From Nonomuraea helvata (GTDB lineage Bacteria; Actinomycetota; Actinomycetes; Streptosporangiales; Streptosporangiaceae), in contig NZ_BAAAXV010000009.1 in NCBI RefSeq assembly GCF_039535785.1, positions 1,364,001 to 1,428,000 on the forward strand: a stretch of 64,000 bases of DNA. The letters are read 5' to 3'. Made by a program: the position numbers and the translations under genes. Positions 15,532-22,693 of this stretch are shown here, piece by piece (the first letter of the stretch is position 1; each line of letters starts with the position of its first letter). The notes below the pieces were generated by a model that ran no database searches, was not told where the DNA came from, and saw only the letters and a list, made by a program, of their open reading frames with translations.

Positions 15532-15813
15532 TCAGGAGCGGACAAGCCGCGCAATCGCGTCGGAAGCCTCTTTCACCTTGGCCTGAGCCTCAGGACCCCC
15601 CTTGGCGGCGGCCTCCGCCACACAGTGAGCCAGATGATCCTCCAGCAGAGAGATGGCGACCGACTGCAGAGCACTGGTAGCCGCCGACACCTGCGTCAGA
15701 ACATCGATGCAGTACTTGTCGCCCTCCACCATCCGCTGCAACCCCCGCACCTGACCCTCGACGCGGCGCAACCGGCGCAACTGGTCCTGCTTGCTGTCGC
15801 TGTATCCCACCAT
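15532..15813 (-). CDS. csoR: Copper-sensing transcriptional repressor CsoR
   Basis: A 93-residue all-helical DUF156 repressor. The Cu(I) ligands are visible in YCIDVLTQVSAAT (Cys) and EDHLAHCV (His and Cys), with the family RRLRRVEGQVRGLQRMV helix. Apo-CsoR binds its operator; Cu(I) releases it. The start MVGYSDSK at 15813 follows AAGGGGGAGAC. It is first in the csoR-copZ-secreted binding protein-copA operon. Its operator overlaps the -10 element 31-47 bp upstream of its start, so it regulates itself and copA, and probably the AhpD-like gene at 3135, which has the same box. Confidence 0.95.
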   Translation of the reverse strand: MVGYSDSKQDQLRRLRRVEGQVRGLQRMVEGDKYCIDVLTQVSAATSALQSVAISLLEDHLAHCVAEAAAKGGPEAQAKVKEASDAIARLVRS

Positions 15814-15838
15814 GTCTCCCCCTTCCGACCCTCTCAAC

Positions 15839-15870
15839 ATACTATACCCCCCCACCGTATTTCAACCATC
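15839..15870 (-). promoter_or_regulatory. csoR promoter with CsoR operator
   Basis: On the minus strand, TTGAAA is followed by ATACGGTGGGGGGGTAT (15844-15860) running into TATAGTAT (15839-15846). The 17-bp box has ATAC/GTAT ends and a G-run centre, as in actinobacterial CsoR sites. GGGGGTATAGTAT is identical to the sequence upstream of the AhpD-like gene. Confidence 0.75.
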
Positions 15871-15989
15871 GAGGCGGTCCGCCGTTTCCGGAACTCGGAC
15901 AGGCTTGGCAGGAACGCGCCCCCGGCCGGTTCTTCCCTGTGCTGGCCGGCCTCTTCATGCGCCGAACGCGTCATGACCGCCTTGCTCTG

Positions 15990-17459
15990 TCAGAGCTGCT
16001 GGTAGCCGAGCAGCGTCATCATCCCCGATTCGGCGTGATAGATGTTGTGGCAGTGGATCATCCAGATGCCCGGGTTGTCGGCATCGAAGTCGACCTCCAA
16101 CGTCTCGTTGGGCAGCACGATGGCGGTGTCCTTACGGGCACCGCTCGGCAGGGCGAGGGTGTGGCCGTGCAGATGCATGGGATGCCACATCATCGTGCGG
16201 TTGACGAACGACAGCCGCACCCGCTCCCCGGAACGCACCGGGTAAATGGTGGCGGGATCGTACTTCTTACCGTTGATGGCCCAGTCGTAGGCCATCATGC
16301 TGCCGGAGAGCTCGAGCTTGATGGTGCGATCCGGTCGCTTGGGTGCGAGCCGTAGCGCCTCCCGAGGCACAAGCTGGTCGTAACCGATGACCTCGCCGTC
16401 CAGTTCCCGGGGCCGGAGGCCAGGGCCAGGAGCGGCCATCCGGTCGCTGGTGCGGATCAGTCCCCGGGCCACCGTCTTCTTCCCCTCAGCCAGTGCGACC
16501 AGCGGAAAGACTCCGTCCTTCAGCGTGACCAGCACGTCGTAACGCTCCCCCATGCCGATCAACACCGCGTCGGATTCGACGGCCTGTACAGAGAAGCCAT
16601 CGGTGTGCGTGACCGTCAGCCGGTGCTCGGCCAGAGCGACGCGGAAGGCGGTGTCGCCCCCGGCGTTGATGAGGCGGATGCGCAGGCGAGCGCCCGGCTT
16701 GGCACGAAACGTTTGCGGCTGGGAAGGGATGCGTCCATTGAGGAGGTAATGCGGATACTGCACGTCGCCCGCGTCGCCGCCCAGCAAGGGACTCGTCGCC
16801 CCCATCAGCATGTGCCGGCCCATGCCTGCGTGGCCCATGCCCATGCCGCGTGAGAGCTCGGCAAGCACCTCTTCCGGGGTGCCCGTGACGCCGTCGAGCC
16901 AGTCGTCCAGGACCACGACCCACTCCTCGTCGTAGTCCAGTCGCTCGAGCGGATCATCCACGATGAGCGGCGCGTACAGCCCTCGGTCCAGCTGAGTTCC
17001 GGAGTGCGGGTGGAACCAGTACGTCCCGGGATGCGCCGCGGTGAACTCGTAGGCGAATTCCGATCCCGGCTTGATCGGCTGCTGGGTGACGCCCGGCACG
17101 CCGTCGGCGTCGTTGCGCAGCGCCAGCCCGTGCCAGTGGACGGAGGTGTCGACGGGCAACCGGTTGGTGAGCGTTGCCCGTACCCTCTCTCCCAGGCTGA
17201 CCCGGATGGGGGCGCCGGGGATGCGACCGTCGTAAGCCCACGTACGGACCACCGGGCCTCCGAGGTCTACCTGGTCTTCCGCCGCAACCAGCCGGAAGCT
17301 ACGTATTGCGCCCGGCCGCCGAGCCTGCTCGGCGGCACGCACTTCTGCGCCGCTCGGGCTGACGAAAGCAGGCGATGCGTTCCCGCCACAAGCGGTGAGC
17401 GCCGCTCCGCCGAGCAAGCCGACCCCAGCCTTGAGCAGGGTACGTCGATCGATGTCCAT
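15990..17459 (-). CDS. Multicopper oxidase, Tat-type lipoprotein
   Basis: A 489-residue three-domain multicopper oxidase. The N-terminus is MDIDRRTLLKAGVGLLGGAA with a twin arginine and a following LTAC lipobox, so it is exported folded and probably lipid-anchored. All four copper motifs are present: HWHG, HPHSG, HPMHLHGH and HCHNIYHAESGM, giving the T1 Cys/His/Met and the trinuclear cluster. A Met/His-rich insert (GMGMGHAGMGRHMLMG, about residues 225-240) resembles those of cuprous oxidases such as CueO. It probably oxidises Cu(I) to Cu(II) outside the cell. The DUF6153-like gene 70 bp upstream is probably cotranscribed. Confidence 0.93.
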   Translation of the reverse strand: MDIDRRTLLKAGVGLLGGAALTACGGNASPAFVSPSGAEVRAAEQARRPGAIRSFRLVAAEDQVDLGGPVVRTWAYDGRIPGAPIRVSLGERVRATLTNRLPVDTSVHWHGLALRNDADGVPGVTQQPIKPGSEFAYEFTAAHPGTYWFHPHSGTQLDRGLYAPLIVDDPLERLDYDEEWVVVLDDWLDGVTGTPEEVLAELSRGMGMGHAGMGRHMLMGATSPLLGGDAGDVQYPHYLLNGRIPSQPQTFRAKPGARLRIRLINAGGDTAFRVALAEHRLTVTHTDGFSVQAVESDAVLIGMGERYDVLVTLKDGVFPLVALAEGKKTVARGLIRTSDRMAAPGPGLRPRELDGEVIGYDQLVPREALRLAPKRPDRTIKLELSGSMMAYDWAINGKKYDPATIYPVRSGERVRLSFVNRTMMWHPMHLHGHTLALPSGARKDTAIVLPNETLEVDFDADNPGIWMIHCHNIYHAESGMMTLLGYQQL

Positions 17460-17529
17460 GGTTGATGCCTCGCTTGATAGGTCGTGCAGGGATGGCTGCG
17501 AACCCGGGCCAGTAGGGCCGGGAGTCGCT

Positions 17530-17904
17530 CTAGATCCGGAGCACGACCATGCGCGTGAGCAGAGGCAGCGGCGGCCCGCGCAGCAGTTGCGCCCAGAGGC
17601 GCACACGCGAGCCGGTAGCGATCAGGAAGTCGAAGACGGCGACGGAGCGGAGATGCAGCAGCCAGACCATGCCCAGGCCCAGGACGGCCAGGCACATCCA
17701 ACCCGACGTGCCGGGTTCACTCGGGGCGTGCCCCGACTCAGCGCCGACACTGAGGGACGTCTCTGCAGCATGCGCCAGGTGAACCAGATGGCTAGGGGAG
17801 GAGAGATGCCCGTCGAGGTGTCCCACCGTGTGCATTGCCGCGACACCCGTAGCGAGAAGCACGAGCAGCAGCAGGCGCTGGGCCGTCCGGCACGCTCGTG
17901 TCAT
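17530..17904 (-). CDS. Small His-containing membrane protein, DUF6153-like
   Basis: A 124-residue protein. The N-terminal helix (RLLLLVLLATGVAAMHTV) is followed by HLDGHLSSPSHLVHLAHAA, and a second helix (MCLAVLGLGMVWLLHL) and a basic tail follow. The periplasmic-side His cluster and the position upstream of a multicopper oxidase suggest copper handling in the envelope. It resembles the gene at 6015-6377 in layout, not in detailed sequence. ATG 17904 is chosen; an upstream TTG at 17928 would overlap the promoter dyad. Confidence 0.6.
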   Translation of the reverse strand: MTRACRTAQRLLLLVLLATGVAAMHTVGHLDGHLSSPSHLVHLAHAAETSLSVGAESGHAPSEPGTSGWMCLAVLGLGMVWLLHLRSVAVFDFLIATGSRVRLWAQLLRGPPLPLLTRMVVLRI

Positions 17905-17911
17905 GCGGCAG

Positions 17912-17923
17912 ATACTACGGTAT
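17912..17923. promoter_or_regulatory. Dyad ATACTACGGTAT upstream of the oxidase operon
   Basis: A 12-bp dyad, 7 bp before the DUF6153-like ATG. TACTACGGTA matches TACTACGATA of the BlaI-gene operator at 9 of 10 positions. It may place the oxidase operon under the BlaI-type repressor. Confidence 0.35.
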
Positions 17924-17982
17924 GCCAATGATCACTCGCGCCGAATGCCTCCGAGCGGGCCTCAATACGCTGGTCAAAGGCA

Positions 17983-18023
17983 CTACGATCTCTACTAGGA
18001 AATGTCGTAGAAGACCCTTGACA
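17983..18023 (+). promoter_or_regulatory. Promoter region of the TetR-like gene
   Basis: CTACGA (17983-17988) and TCGTAG (18005-18010) are inverted, and the interval includes ACTACGAT as in the BlaI-type site. TTGACA at 18018-18023 is a consensus -35. The -10 is unclear (AAACTT at 18041 has 17-bp spacing). Confidence 0.35.
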
Positions 18024-18063
18024 ACCCCTCCTGATGAATCAAACTTCATTCAGCGAGGTTGCC

Positions 18064-18585
18064 ATGGAGATCAAGCCCATCCGCTCGAAGCGAGCAGAAC
18101 GCAGACGCCTCGGTGTGGCCAATCCCGAGGTGCGCCGCCGCCTGCTGCGCGCTGTCGTCGAGATCATCCAGCAGGACGGCTGGGCCGCCTTGCGCGTAGA
18201 AGACCTCGCGCGCCGGGCCGGGTTATCGGTTGGCACCTTCTATCTGTACTTCGAGGGCAAGGACGACTTGTTCGTCAGCCTTGTCGTCACGTTCACCGAA
18301 CGGCTCCAGGCCCGATTGCGGAAGGCCTACGCCTCGCCCGAACCGCTCGCCCGCGCGCTGGACGTCTACCTGGACTTCGTCGCCGAGACCGAGCCCGGTT
18401 TCCTGCAGTTCCTGGAGACGGGGAACGTGCCCACCACGGTGGGCCCGCTGTCGGCCTGGGCCGTCGCACAACCATCCCACCGGCACAGACGGCGCCATGG
18501 GAATCATGGTCGCCTACGTCCGATGACCTCGGGTACGGCCCGCATCCCCTGTACGGGCCGCACCTTCACTGGCTGTGGAAGCTGA
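18064..18585 (+). CDS. TetR family regulator with disrupted C-terminus
   Basis: A 173-residue reading with an intact TetR N-terminus (VVEIIQQDGWAALRVEDLAR, then AGLSVGTFYLYFEGKDDLFV) and a first ligand-domain part to about residue 145 (ALDVYLDFVAETEPGFLQFL). After TTVGPLSAWAVAQPSH the sequence turns into Arg/His/Gly-rich text, unlike any TetR domain. Another frame shows GAMGIMVAYVR then a stop at about 18525, which looks like the real end. An internal deletion with a frameshift is therefore likely. The start at 18064 has GAGG five bases before it; ATG 18034 lies in the promoter. It converges with the monooxygenase gene, which it overlaps by 20 bp. Confidence 0.65.
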   Translation: MEIKPIRSKRAERRRLGVANPEVRRRLLRAVVEIIQQDGWAALRVEDLARRAGLSVGTFYLYFEGKDDLFVSLVVTFTERLQARLRKAYASPEPLARALDVYLDFVAETEPGFLQFLETGNVPTTVGPLSAWAVAQPSHRHRRRHGNHGRLRPMTSGTARIPCTGRTFTGCGS

Positions 18586-19729
18586 GGTGGCGGCTGAGCA
18601 GGCGGGTCACCGGAGGAACGGTGGCCAGACGTAGGGGCAGGTCGCGCACGGCCAGCTCGAGCCGGTTGCGGGGCGCGTGCACGCCCGTGTTGGCGCGCCC
18701 CTTGCGCTGCCGTTCGAGCACTTCCGGCCGGAGGGCGTTCTCCCATGCTCGCAGCGCGGCGGGGATGTCCTTCGGATGGCGGCCGAGCTCGGTGCCGAGC
18801 AGGTCGGCGCCGCCCACGGCGAGGGAGGAGCCGTACCCGGCGAACAGCGTGACGCACCAGGCGGCGTCGCCGAGCAGCACGACGCGGCCCTGGCTCCACC
18901 GGTCCATGACGATCTGGCTGACGCTGTCGAAGTAGACCGCCTCCTCGCGCAAGTCGTCGAGCAGCTTGGGGATGGCCCAGTGCTGGCCCGGGTATGCCTG
19001 CTGGAGGGCATGGCGCGACCCCTTGGCCAGTTCGGCGTCGGCATCTTGAGTGCTGTAGGTGAAGAACGCGGCGACCCGGCCACGCCCGAGGTCGGCGACC
19101 GTGAACGTCCTGCCGACCGCCGTGACCGTGGTGAACGCCCGCTCCGGCGCCCCGCCGGGCAGCTTGTCCGGGGTCAACGCGGCCACCACATGGCCGAGGT
19201 CGCGCCGGTAGCGTTCTTCGGGCCCGAAGACAAGCGCACGTACCGACGAATGCAGGCCGTCAGCGCCCACGAGCAGATCCGCCCGCTCCGTCAAGCCGTC
19301 GCTGAGCGTGACATCAACTCCCTCGTCATCCTGTGTCACAGCCGTGACGGTGGCGCCGAACCTGATCTCGGCTTGATCGGCCATCGCCTCGTGGAGCACT
19401 TCCTCGATGTCGCCGCGCAGCAGGGCCATGCCGCTGTCGCCGAGCAGCCGACGCACTGTGGTGTGCGGGACCGTGAAGCGCGGACGGCCGTCAGCTCGGA
19501 GGTAGGCGAGGTCGAAGGCGCCGACCTGACGTTCCTGGAGAGCCGGCAGGATGCCCATGCGTTCCGCGGCGGCGTACCCGAGGCCGGAGAAGACGACCGC
19601 GTAGCCGCCTTCCCTACGCGACGGGGCTCGTTCGACGATGAGAGGTTCCCAACCGATCTGGCTCAGCCGCAGCGCAGCGGCCAGGCCCGCGATGCCCGCA
19701 CCAATGATGATCGCTCGTTTCGCTGTCAT
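18566..19729 (-). CDS. FAD-dependent monooxygenase
   Basis: A 387-residue group A flavoprotein hydroxylase. The Rossmann motif is IIIGAGIAGLAAALRLS (residues 7-23). The DG motif is LLVGADGLHSSVRALVFG (about residues 155-172), and the GD motif is VVLLGDAAWC with the following FAGYGSSLAVGGADLLG (about residues 285-310). These bind FAD and NAD(P)H. Members hydroxylate aromatic rings or inactivate drugs such as tetracyclines and rifamycins. The substrate is unknown. It is close to a TetR-type gene and to exporter relics, the usual company of a drug-modifying enzyme. Confidence 0.85.
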   Translation of the reverse strand: MTAKRAIIIGAGIAGLAAALRLSQIGWEPLIVERAPSRREGGYAVVFSGLGYAAAERMGILPALQERQVGAFDLAYLRADGRPRFTVPHTTVRRLLGDSGMALLRGDIEEVLHEAMADQAEIRFGATVTAVTQDDEGVDVTLSDGLTERADLLVGADGLHSSVRALVFGPEERYRRDLGHVVAALTPDKLPGGAPERAFTTVTAVGRTFTVADLGRGRVAAFFTYSTQDADAELAKGSRHALQQAYPGQHWAIPKLLDDLREEAVYFDSVSQIVMDRWSQGRVVLLGDAAWCVTLFAGYGSSLAVGGADLLGTELGRHPKDIPAALRAWENALRPEVLERQRKGRANTGVHAPRNRLELAVRDLPLRLATVPPVTRLLSRHLSFHSQ

Positions 19730-19734
19730 GCTTG

Positions 19735-19962
19735 TCTCCTCTGAAGAATCCCATCGCGATTGCGGCGCACAGTGCCATCAGGGCCGCGGAGATGATGAAG
19801 GCGAGGCCGTATCCGTCGGTGAGCGCCGCCGTGTCGGGCCGATCGCCGAAATGCGCGGCAGCCGTGGTCGCGAGCACCGCCAAGCCGACGATCAGGAGCA
19901 CGCCCAGCCAGCAGCAACAGCACCCCGCCCGCGACCAGGCCGAGGGTGCTGCTCACCGCGAA
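19735..19962 (-). pseudogene. Relic of a DHA2-type MFS exporter C-terminus
   Basis: One frame reads FAVSSTLGLVAGGVLLLLAG. A second continues LLIVGLAVLATTAAAHFGD, then ALTDGYGLAFIISAALMALC, then AIAMGFFRGDK. The latter is the typical last two helices of a 14-TM drug exporter. The frame change and missing N-terminus show decay. It ends just before the monooxygenase start. Confidence 0.6.
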
Positions 19963-20005
19963 CGCATGCCCGCGCGCCCGTAGGAACTCCTGCGGCTCCA
20001 TACCC

Positions 20006-20077
20006 CTCCGCGGCGACGAAAGCGTCGCGCTCGGCCCGGCTGAGATGAGCGACGTTACGCCGCATCGGTCTGCCCAT
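20006..20077 (-). pseudogene. N-terminal relic resembling tyrosinase
   Basis: MGRPMRRNVAHLSRAERDAF then VAAE resembles the first 20 or so residues of bacterial tyrosinases (RKN...L...ER..FV.A). It stops there and merges with the transporter relic. It is short, so the assignment is weak. Confidence 0.25.
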
Positions 20078-20259
20078 GGTCGCCCCCTACAGGACTCGGA
20101 CGCTGTTGAAAGGCAGACGCTACGGCGGTGGGGGCCTACTCAACCCTGGGGCAACCCGGTGGCGAGCGTGTTCAACGATCACGCCGTCCAGCGCAGCGGC
20201 GACTCCGGATCGCCCCGAGTGACCGGCTCCACCCGCGGCACCCCTCGTTTCGGGCGGTC

Positions 20260-21075
20260 TTACAGGGAGGTGGCGCCGGAGGCGAGGGCGATGACGCCGA
20301 CCACGGTCATCAGCAGCGCCGAGCCGGGGTGCATGGCGATCGAGATGCGGATGTCCTGCTTCTTCCAGGCGAGCCAGACGCCCGGGTAGAGGAAGACGAG
20401 CTTCGACAGGACCGTCCAAGGGGCCCAGAAGTGGTACACCGAGAAGAAGAAGGTGTTGAAGAACGGGGCCCACTTGCCGAGTTGCGGGAGGCGGGGCAGC
20501 AGGAAGCCGCGGAAGTAGTACTCCTCGAGCAGGGGCAGGGTGAAGCCGGTGAACGGCGCGCAGATGAGCAGCGTGGTGAGCACGAGCTCCTGCGGGTAGC
20601 CCTGGAGGTAGGCGGTGCCGGCGGGGCCGGCGCCCTGGTAGTCCACCCAGGTGAAGAACCAGTCGTAGACGATGTTGTCCAGCGGGGTCAGCGAGAGCGA
20701 GACCACGGTCATCCACACGAGGCACGCGGCCCCGAGCCAGAGGACCTTGCGGCGCGAGACCGGTTTGTCGCGGTAGTGGACGACGCCCTTCATCGTGAAG
20801 CGGCCGGTCTGCTTCTTGCCCAGCCACAGCAGGAACAGCTGGAGTGGGAAGAGCACAACCGCGAGGGCGATGGCCCAGGCCAGGAAGATCGGGAAGTTCA
20901 TCGCCCGGACCATGGGGGCGCCGATGAACGCGTACACGGCGACGATGGCCGCGCCGGGCACCAGGTGCAGCGCGATGGAGAACGGGACGGAGTGACGGTC
21001 GGCGAGGAGCTTCGCGACGAAGCCTTTCGGCTGGGCGCCTTGGGTGTCGGCCGGGGGCCGCATTGCTGTGTCCAT
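20260..21075 (-). CDS. CPBP family intramembrane metalloprotease
   Basis: A 271-residue membrane protein with about seven hydrophobic segments. The CPBP/Abi motifs are LPLLEEYYFRGFLLPRL (EExxxR, about residues 175-191), FFFSVYHF (His, about residue 216) and a later His in IAMHPGSALL. Family members cleave CAAX-type or other membrane proteins, and some provide bacteriocin self-immunity. The start MDTAMRPP at 21075 is the first reasonable ATG, although no strong ribosome site is seen. It stands alone. The 300 bp upstream hold no recognisable gene. Confidence 0.82.
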   Translation of the reverse strand: MDTAMRPPADTQGAQPKGFVAKLLADRHSVPFSIALHLVPGAAIVAVYAFIGAPMVRAMNFPIFLAWAIALAVVLFPLQLFLLWLGKKQTGRFTMKGVVHYRDKPVSRRKVLWLGAACLVWMTVVSLSLTPLDNIVYDWFFTWVDYQGAGPAGTAYLQGYPQELVLTTLLICAPFTGFTLPLLEEYYFRGFLLPRLPQLGKWAPFFNTFFFSVYHFWAPWTVLSKLVFLYPGVWLAWKKQDIRISIAMHPGSALLMTVVGVIALASGATSL

Positions 21076-21376
21076 GCCGAGAATCGTGGCCCCGCGACCC
21101 GACACGGAGCTGACATCACTCTGATACGGCTTCGAGCCACCGTGAAAGGCGCAGGTTACGGCGGGTGCGGACCGGACGGGAGCCATCGGGTTGGTCCATG
21201 CGCAGGCCGAACAGCAGAAGCCCCGTTCATACGCCCCATGGCCCTTCCCGACGTGCTGGAACAGCCGTCGAGGAAAGGGCCGACTCTTTCAACGAACTCG
21301 GGCCTCTGGTCAGCGGATCATCTGACCGCGCAGATTCCCAGGACCGAAGATCGTTGCACCAGTTCAGAGACATCCC
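21076..21376. other. Intergenic stretch, nothing recognised
   Basis: I see no conserved ORF, hairpin or repeat in these 301 bp. They should hold the CPBP promoter and the end of the convergent-side TetR transcript. Confidence 0.5.
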
Positions 21377-22063
21377 TCAGGCTCCCTCACCGTAGTCGTG
21401 ACGGCCACCATGTCGAGGAGAAAGGCGCGACTCCAACCCGGCAAGGAGAGTGTGGAGTCCGAACTCGAAAGGGTCTCCGGGCGGGGAAGCGGTGGCGGGC
21501 TCGATGCGGGCTCGCAAGCGTGGGAATGCCTTGGCGATCTCGAACACCTCGGCGGTGACGTCCCGGAGTTCCTTGTCGGTATCGGCGCCGCTCCGTCGCA
21601 GGCGTGCCCGCCAGGCCGCCTCCGCGGCCTCGCCCTGCGCGGCGCCGATCACGAACATGAGCACGGTCGCCGCCGCCTGATCGGCCTCGCCTTCGGTGAA
21701 GCCGGCCGACTCGTAAACCGTCAGGGACTGCTCATCGAAGCGAGCCTTGTTGGGCCCGTAGATCAGGTGCGTGCTCATCGCCGGAATCAGCCAGAAGTGC
21801 CGTACGACCATCGCATACGCGCCGCGCGCCAGCGAGGCGGCAGCCTCCCGCCACCCGACCATGGCCGCGTCCGGCAGCACTATCTCGCCGAACACGTGGT
21901 CGGCGGCGAGAACCACCAGCTTGTCCTTGCTCTTCACGTGGTGATACATCGCCGATGCAGCCGACCCCAGGTGTGCGCCCAAACGGCGCATGTTCAGCCC
22001 GTTCACCCCTTCGGCGTCGAGCACCTCGACGGCGGCTCGCACAATCTGCTCCTTGGTCAGCAT
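21377..22063 (-). CDS. TetR family repressor (TetR_C-type)
   Basis: A 228-residue repressor. The DNA-binding domain reads MLTKEQIVRAAVEVLDAEGV then LNMRRLGAHLGSAASAMYHH, matching the TetR-class subgroup that uses YHHVKSKDKL. The C-terminal domain begins near residue 70 and contains the long helices seen in TetR_C proteins. It is divergent from a small membrane protein. The two copies of TTGAACTTAGTTCAA lie between them, so the regulator very probably controls itself and that gene. The inducer is unknown. Confidence 0.88.
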   Translation of the reverse strand: MLTKEQIVRAAVEVLDAEGVNGLNMRRLGAHLGSAASAMYHHVKSKDKLVVLAADHVFGEIVLPDAAMVGWREAAASLARGAYAMVVRHFWLIPAMSTHLIYGPNKARFDEQSLTVYESAGFTEGEADQAAATVLMFVIGAAQGEAAEAAWRARLRRSGADTDKELRDVTAEVFEIAKAFPRLRARIEPATASPPGDPFEFGLHTLLAGLESRLSPRHGGRHDYGEGA

Positions 22064-22083
22064 GCCGCTCAGCCTAGCCACTG

Positions 22084-22129
22084 TTGAACTTAGTTCAAAC
22101 ACTGAGCTACGGTGCTGAACTAAGTTCAA
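22084..22129. promoter_or_regulatory. Two TetR operators, TTGAACTTAGTTCAA type
   Basis: TTGAACTTAGTTCAA (22084-22098) is a perfect 6-3-6 palindrome. CTGAACTAAGTTCAA (22115-22129) is the same site inverted with one change. The centres are 31 bp apart, close to three helical turns, so two dimers would sit on the same face. Confidence 0.85.
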
Positions 22130-22153
22130 CACGTCCTCTCGGGAAGGCCTTCC

Positions 22154-22651
22154 ATGCTTACCGTCGCTGCCCTTCAAGTCCTGCTGGCTCTGACGTACTC
22201 GATCGTCCCGCTTGTCGGTCACCGGTACGGCGCCGCCGCCCAGCAAGCAGCCGATGCCGAGATTCGACGCCAGGGCCATGATCCCGCCGTACTGGTCAAG
22301 CACGGCCTCGACTTCACGGCCAGCACCGCCAGCGTGGTGGTGTCCATGGCAATCGCTGTGGGTCTGGCGACACTTGCCGTACTGAACCTCGGTGGTCAGC
22401 GGCTGCCCACCTGGATTCTCCAGCCCATCCTGCTGATCGCCGGCGGCTTCATCACCACCGCTCAGGTTTTCGTCATCCGGTACGTGGAGGCCGCGCTCCA
22501 CAAGTCCGGCACCACGGACATCGACACCAGGGCGCTGCTTGGGGCAGCTGACGCGGTGTTTCCCGACTGGTTCCGCCCACTTATCGTGACGCGCTTTCTC
22601 CTCACGACCGCGGGCTCGCTGGTCATCCTTCTCTTACTGGCTGTTTCCTGA
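22154..22651 (+). CDS. Small integral membrane protein under TetR control
   Basis: A 165-residue protein with four predicted helices (about residues 3-22, 58-80, 86-108, 143-163) and no recognised domain. ATG 22154 follows GGGAAGG. It is the only gene whose promoter contains the two TetR operators besides tetR itself. By position it may be an exporter-like or membrane-protection protein for the compound the regulator senses, but the sequence does not show which. Confidence 0.6.
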   Translation: MLTVAALQVLLALTYSIVPLVGHRYGAAAQQAADAEIRRQGHDPAVLVKHGLDFTASTASVVVSMAIAVGLATLAVLNLGGQRLPTWILQPILLIAGGFITTAQVFVIRYVEAALHKSGTTDIDTRALLGAADAVFPDWFRPLIVTRFLLTTAGSLVILLLLAVS

Positions 22652-22693
22652 CCTGGCACGCGAAGAAGGTCGTCCACCCTGTCGGTCGGCCCT

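Noticed and set aside
19892..20077. Intact tyrosinase
   Set aside because: Only the first 24 residues resemble tyrosinase; the copper-binding histidines are absent.
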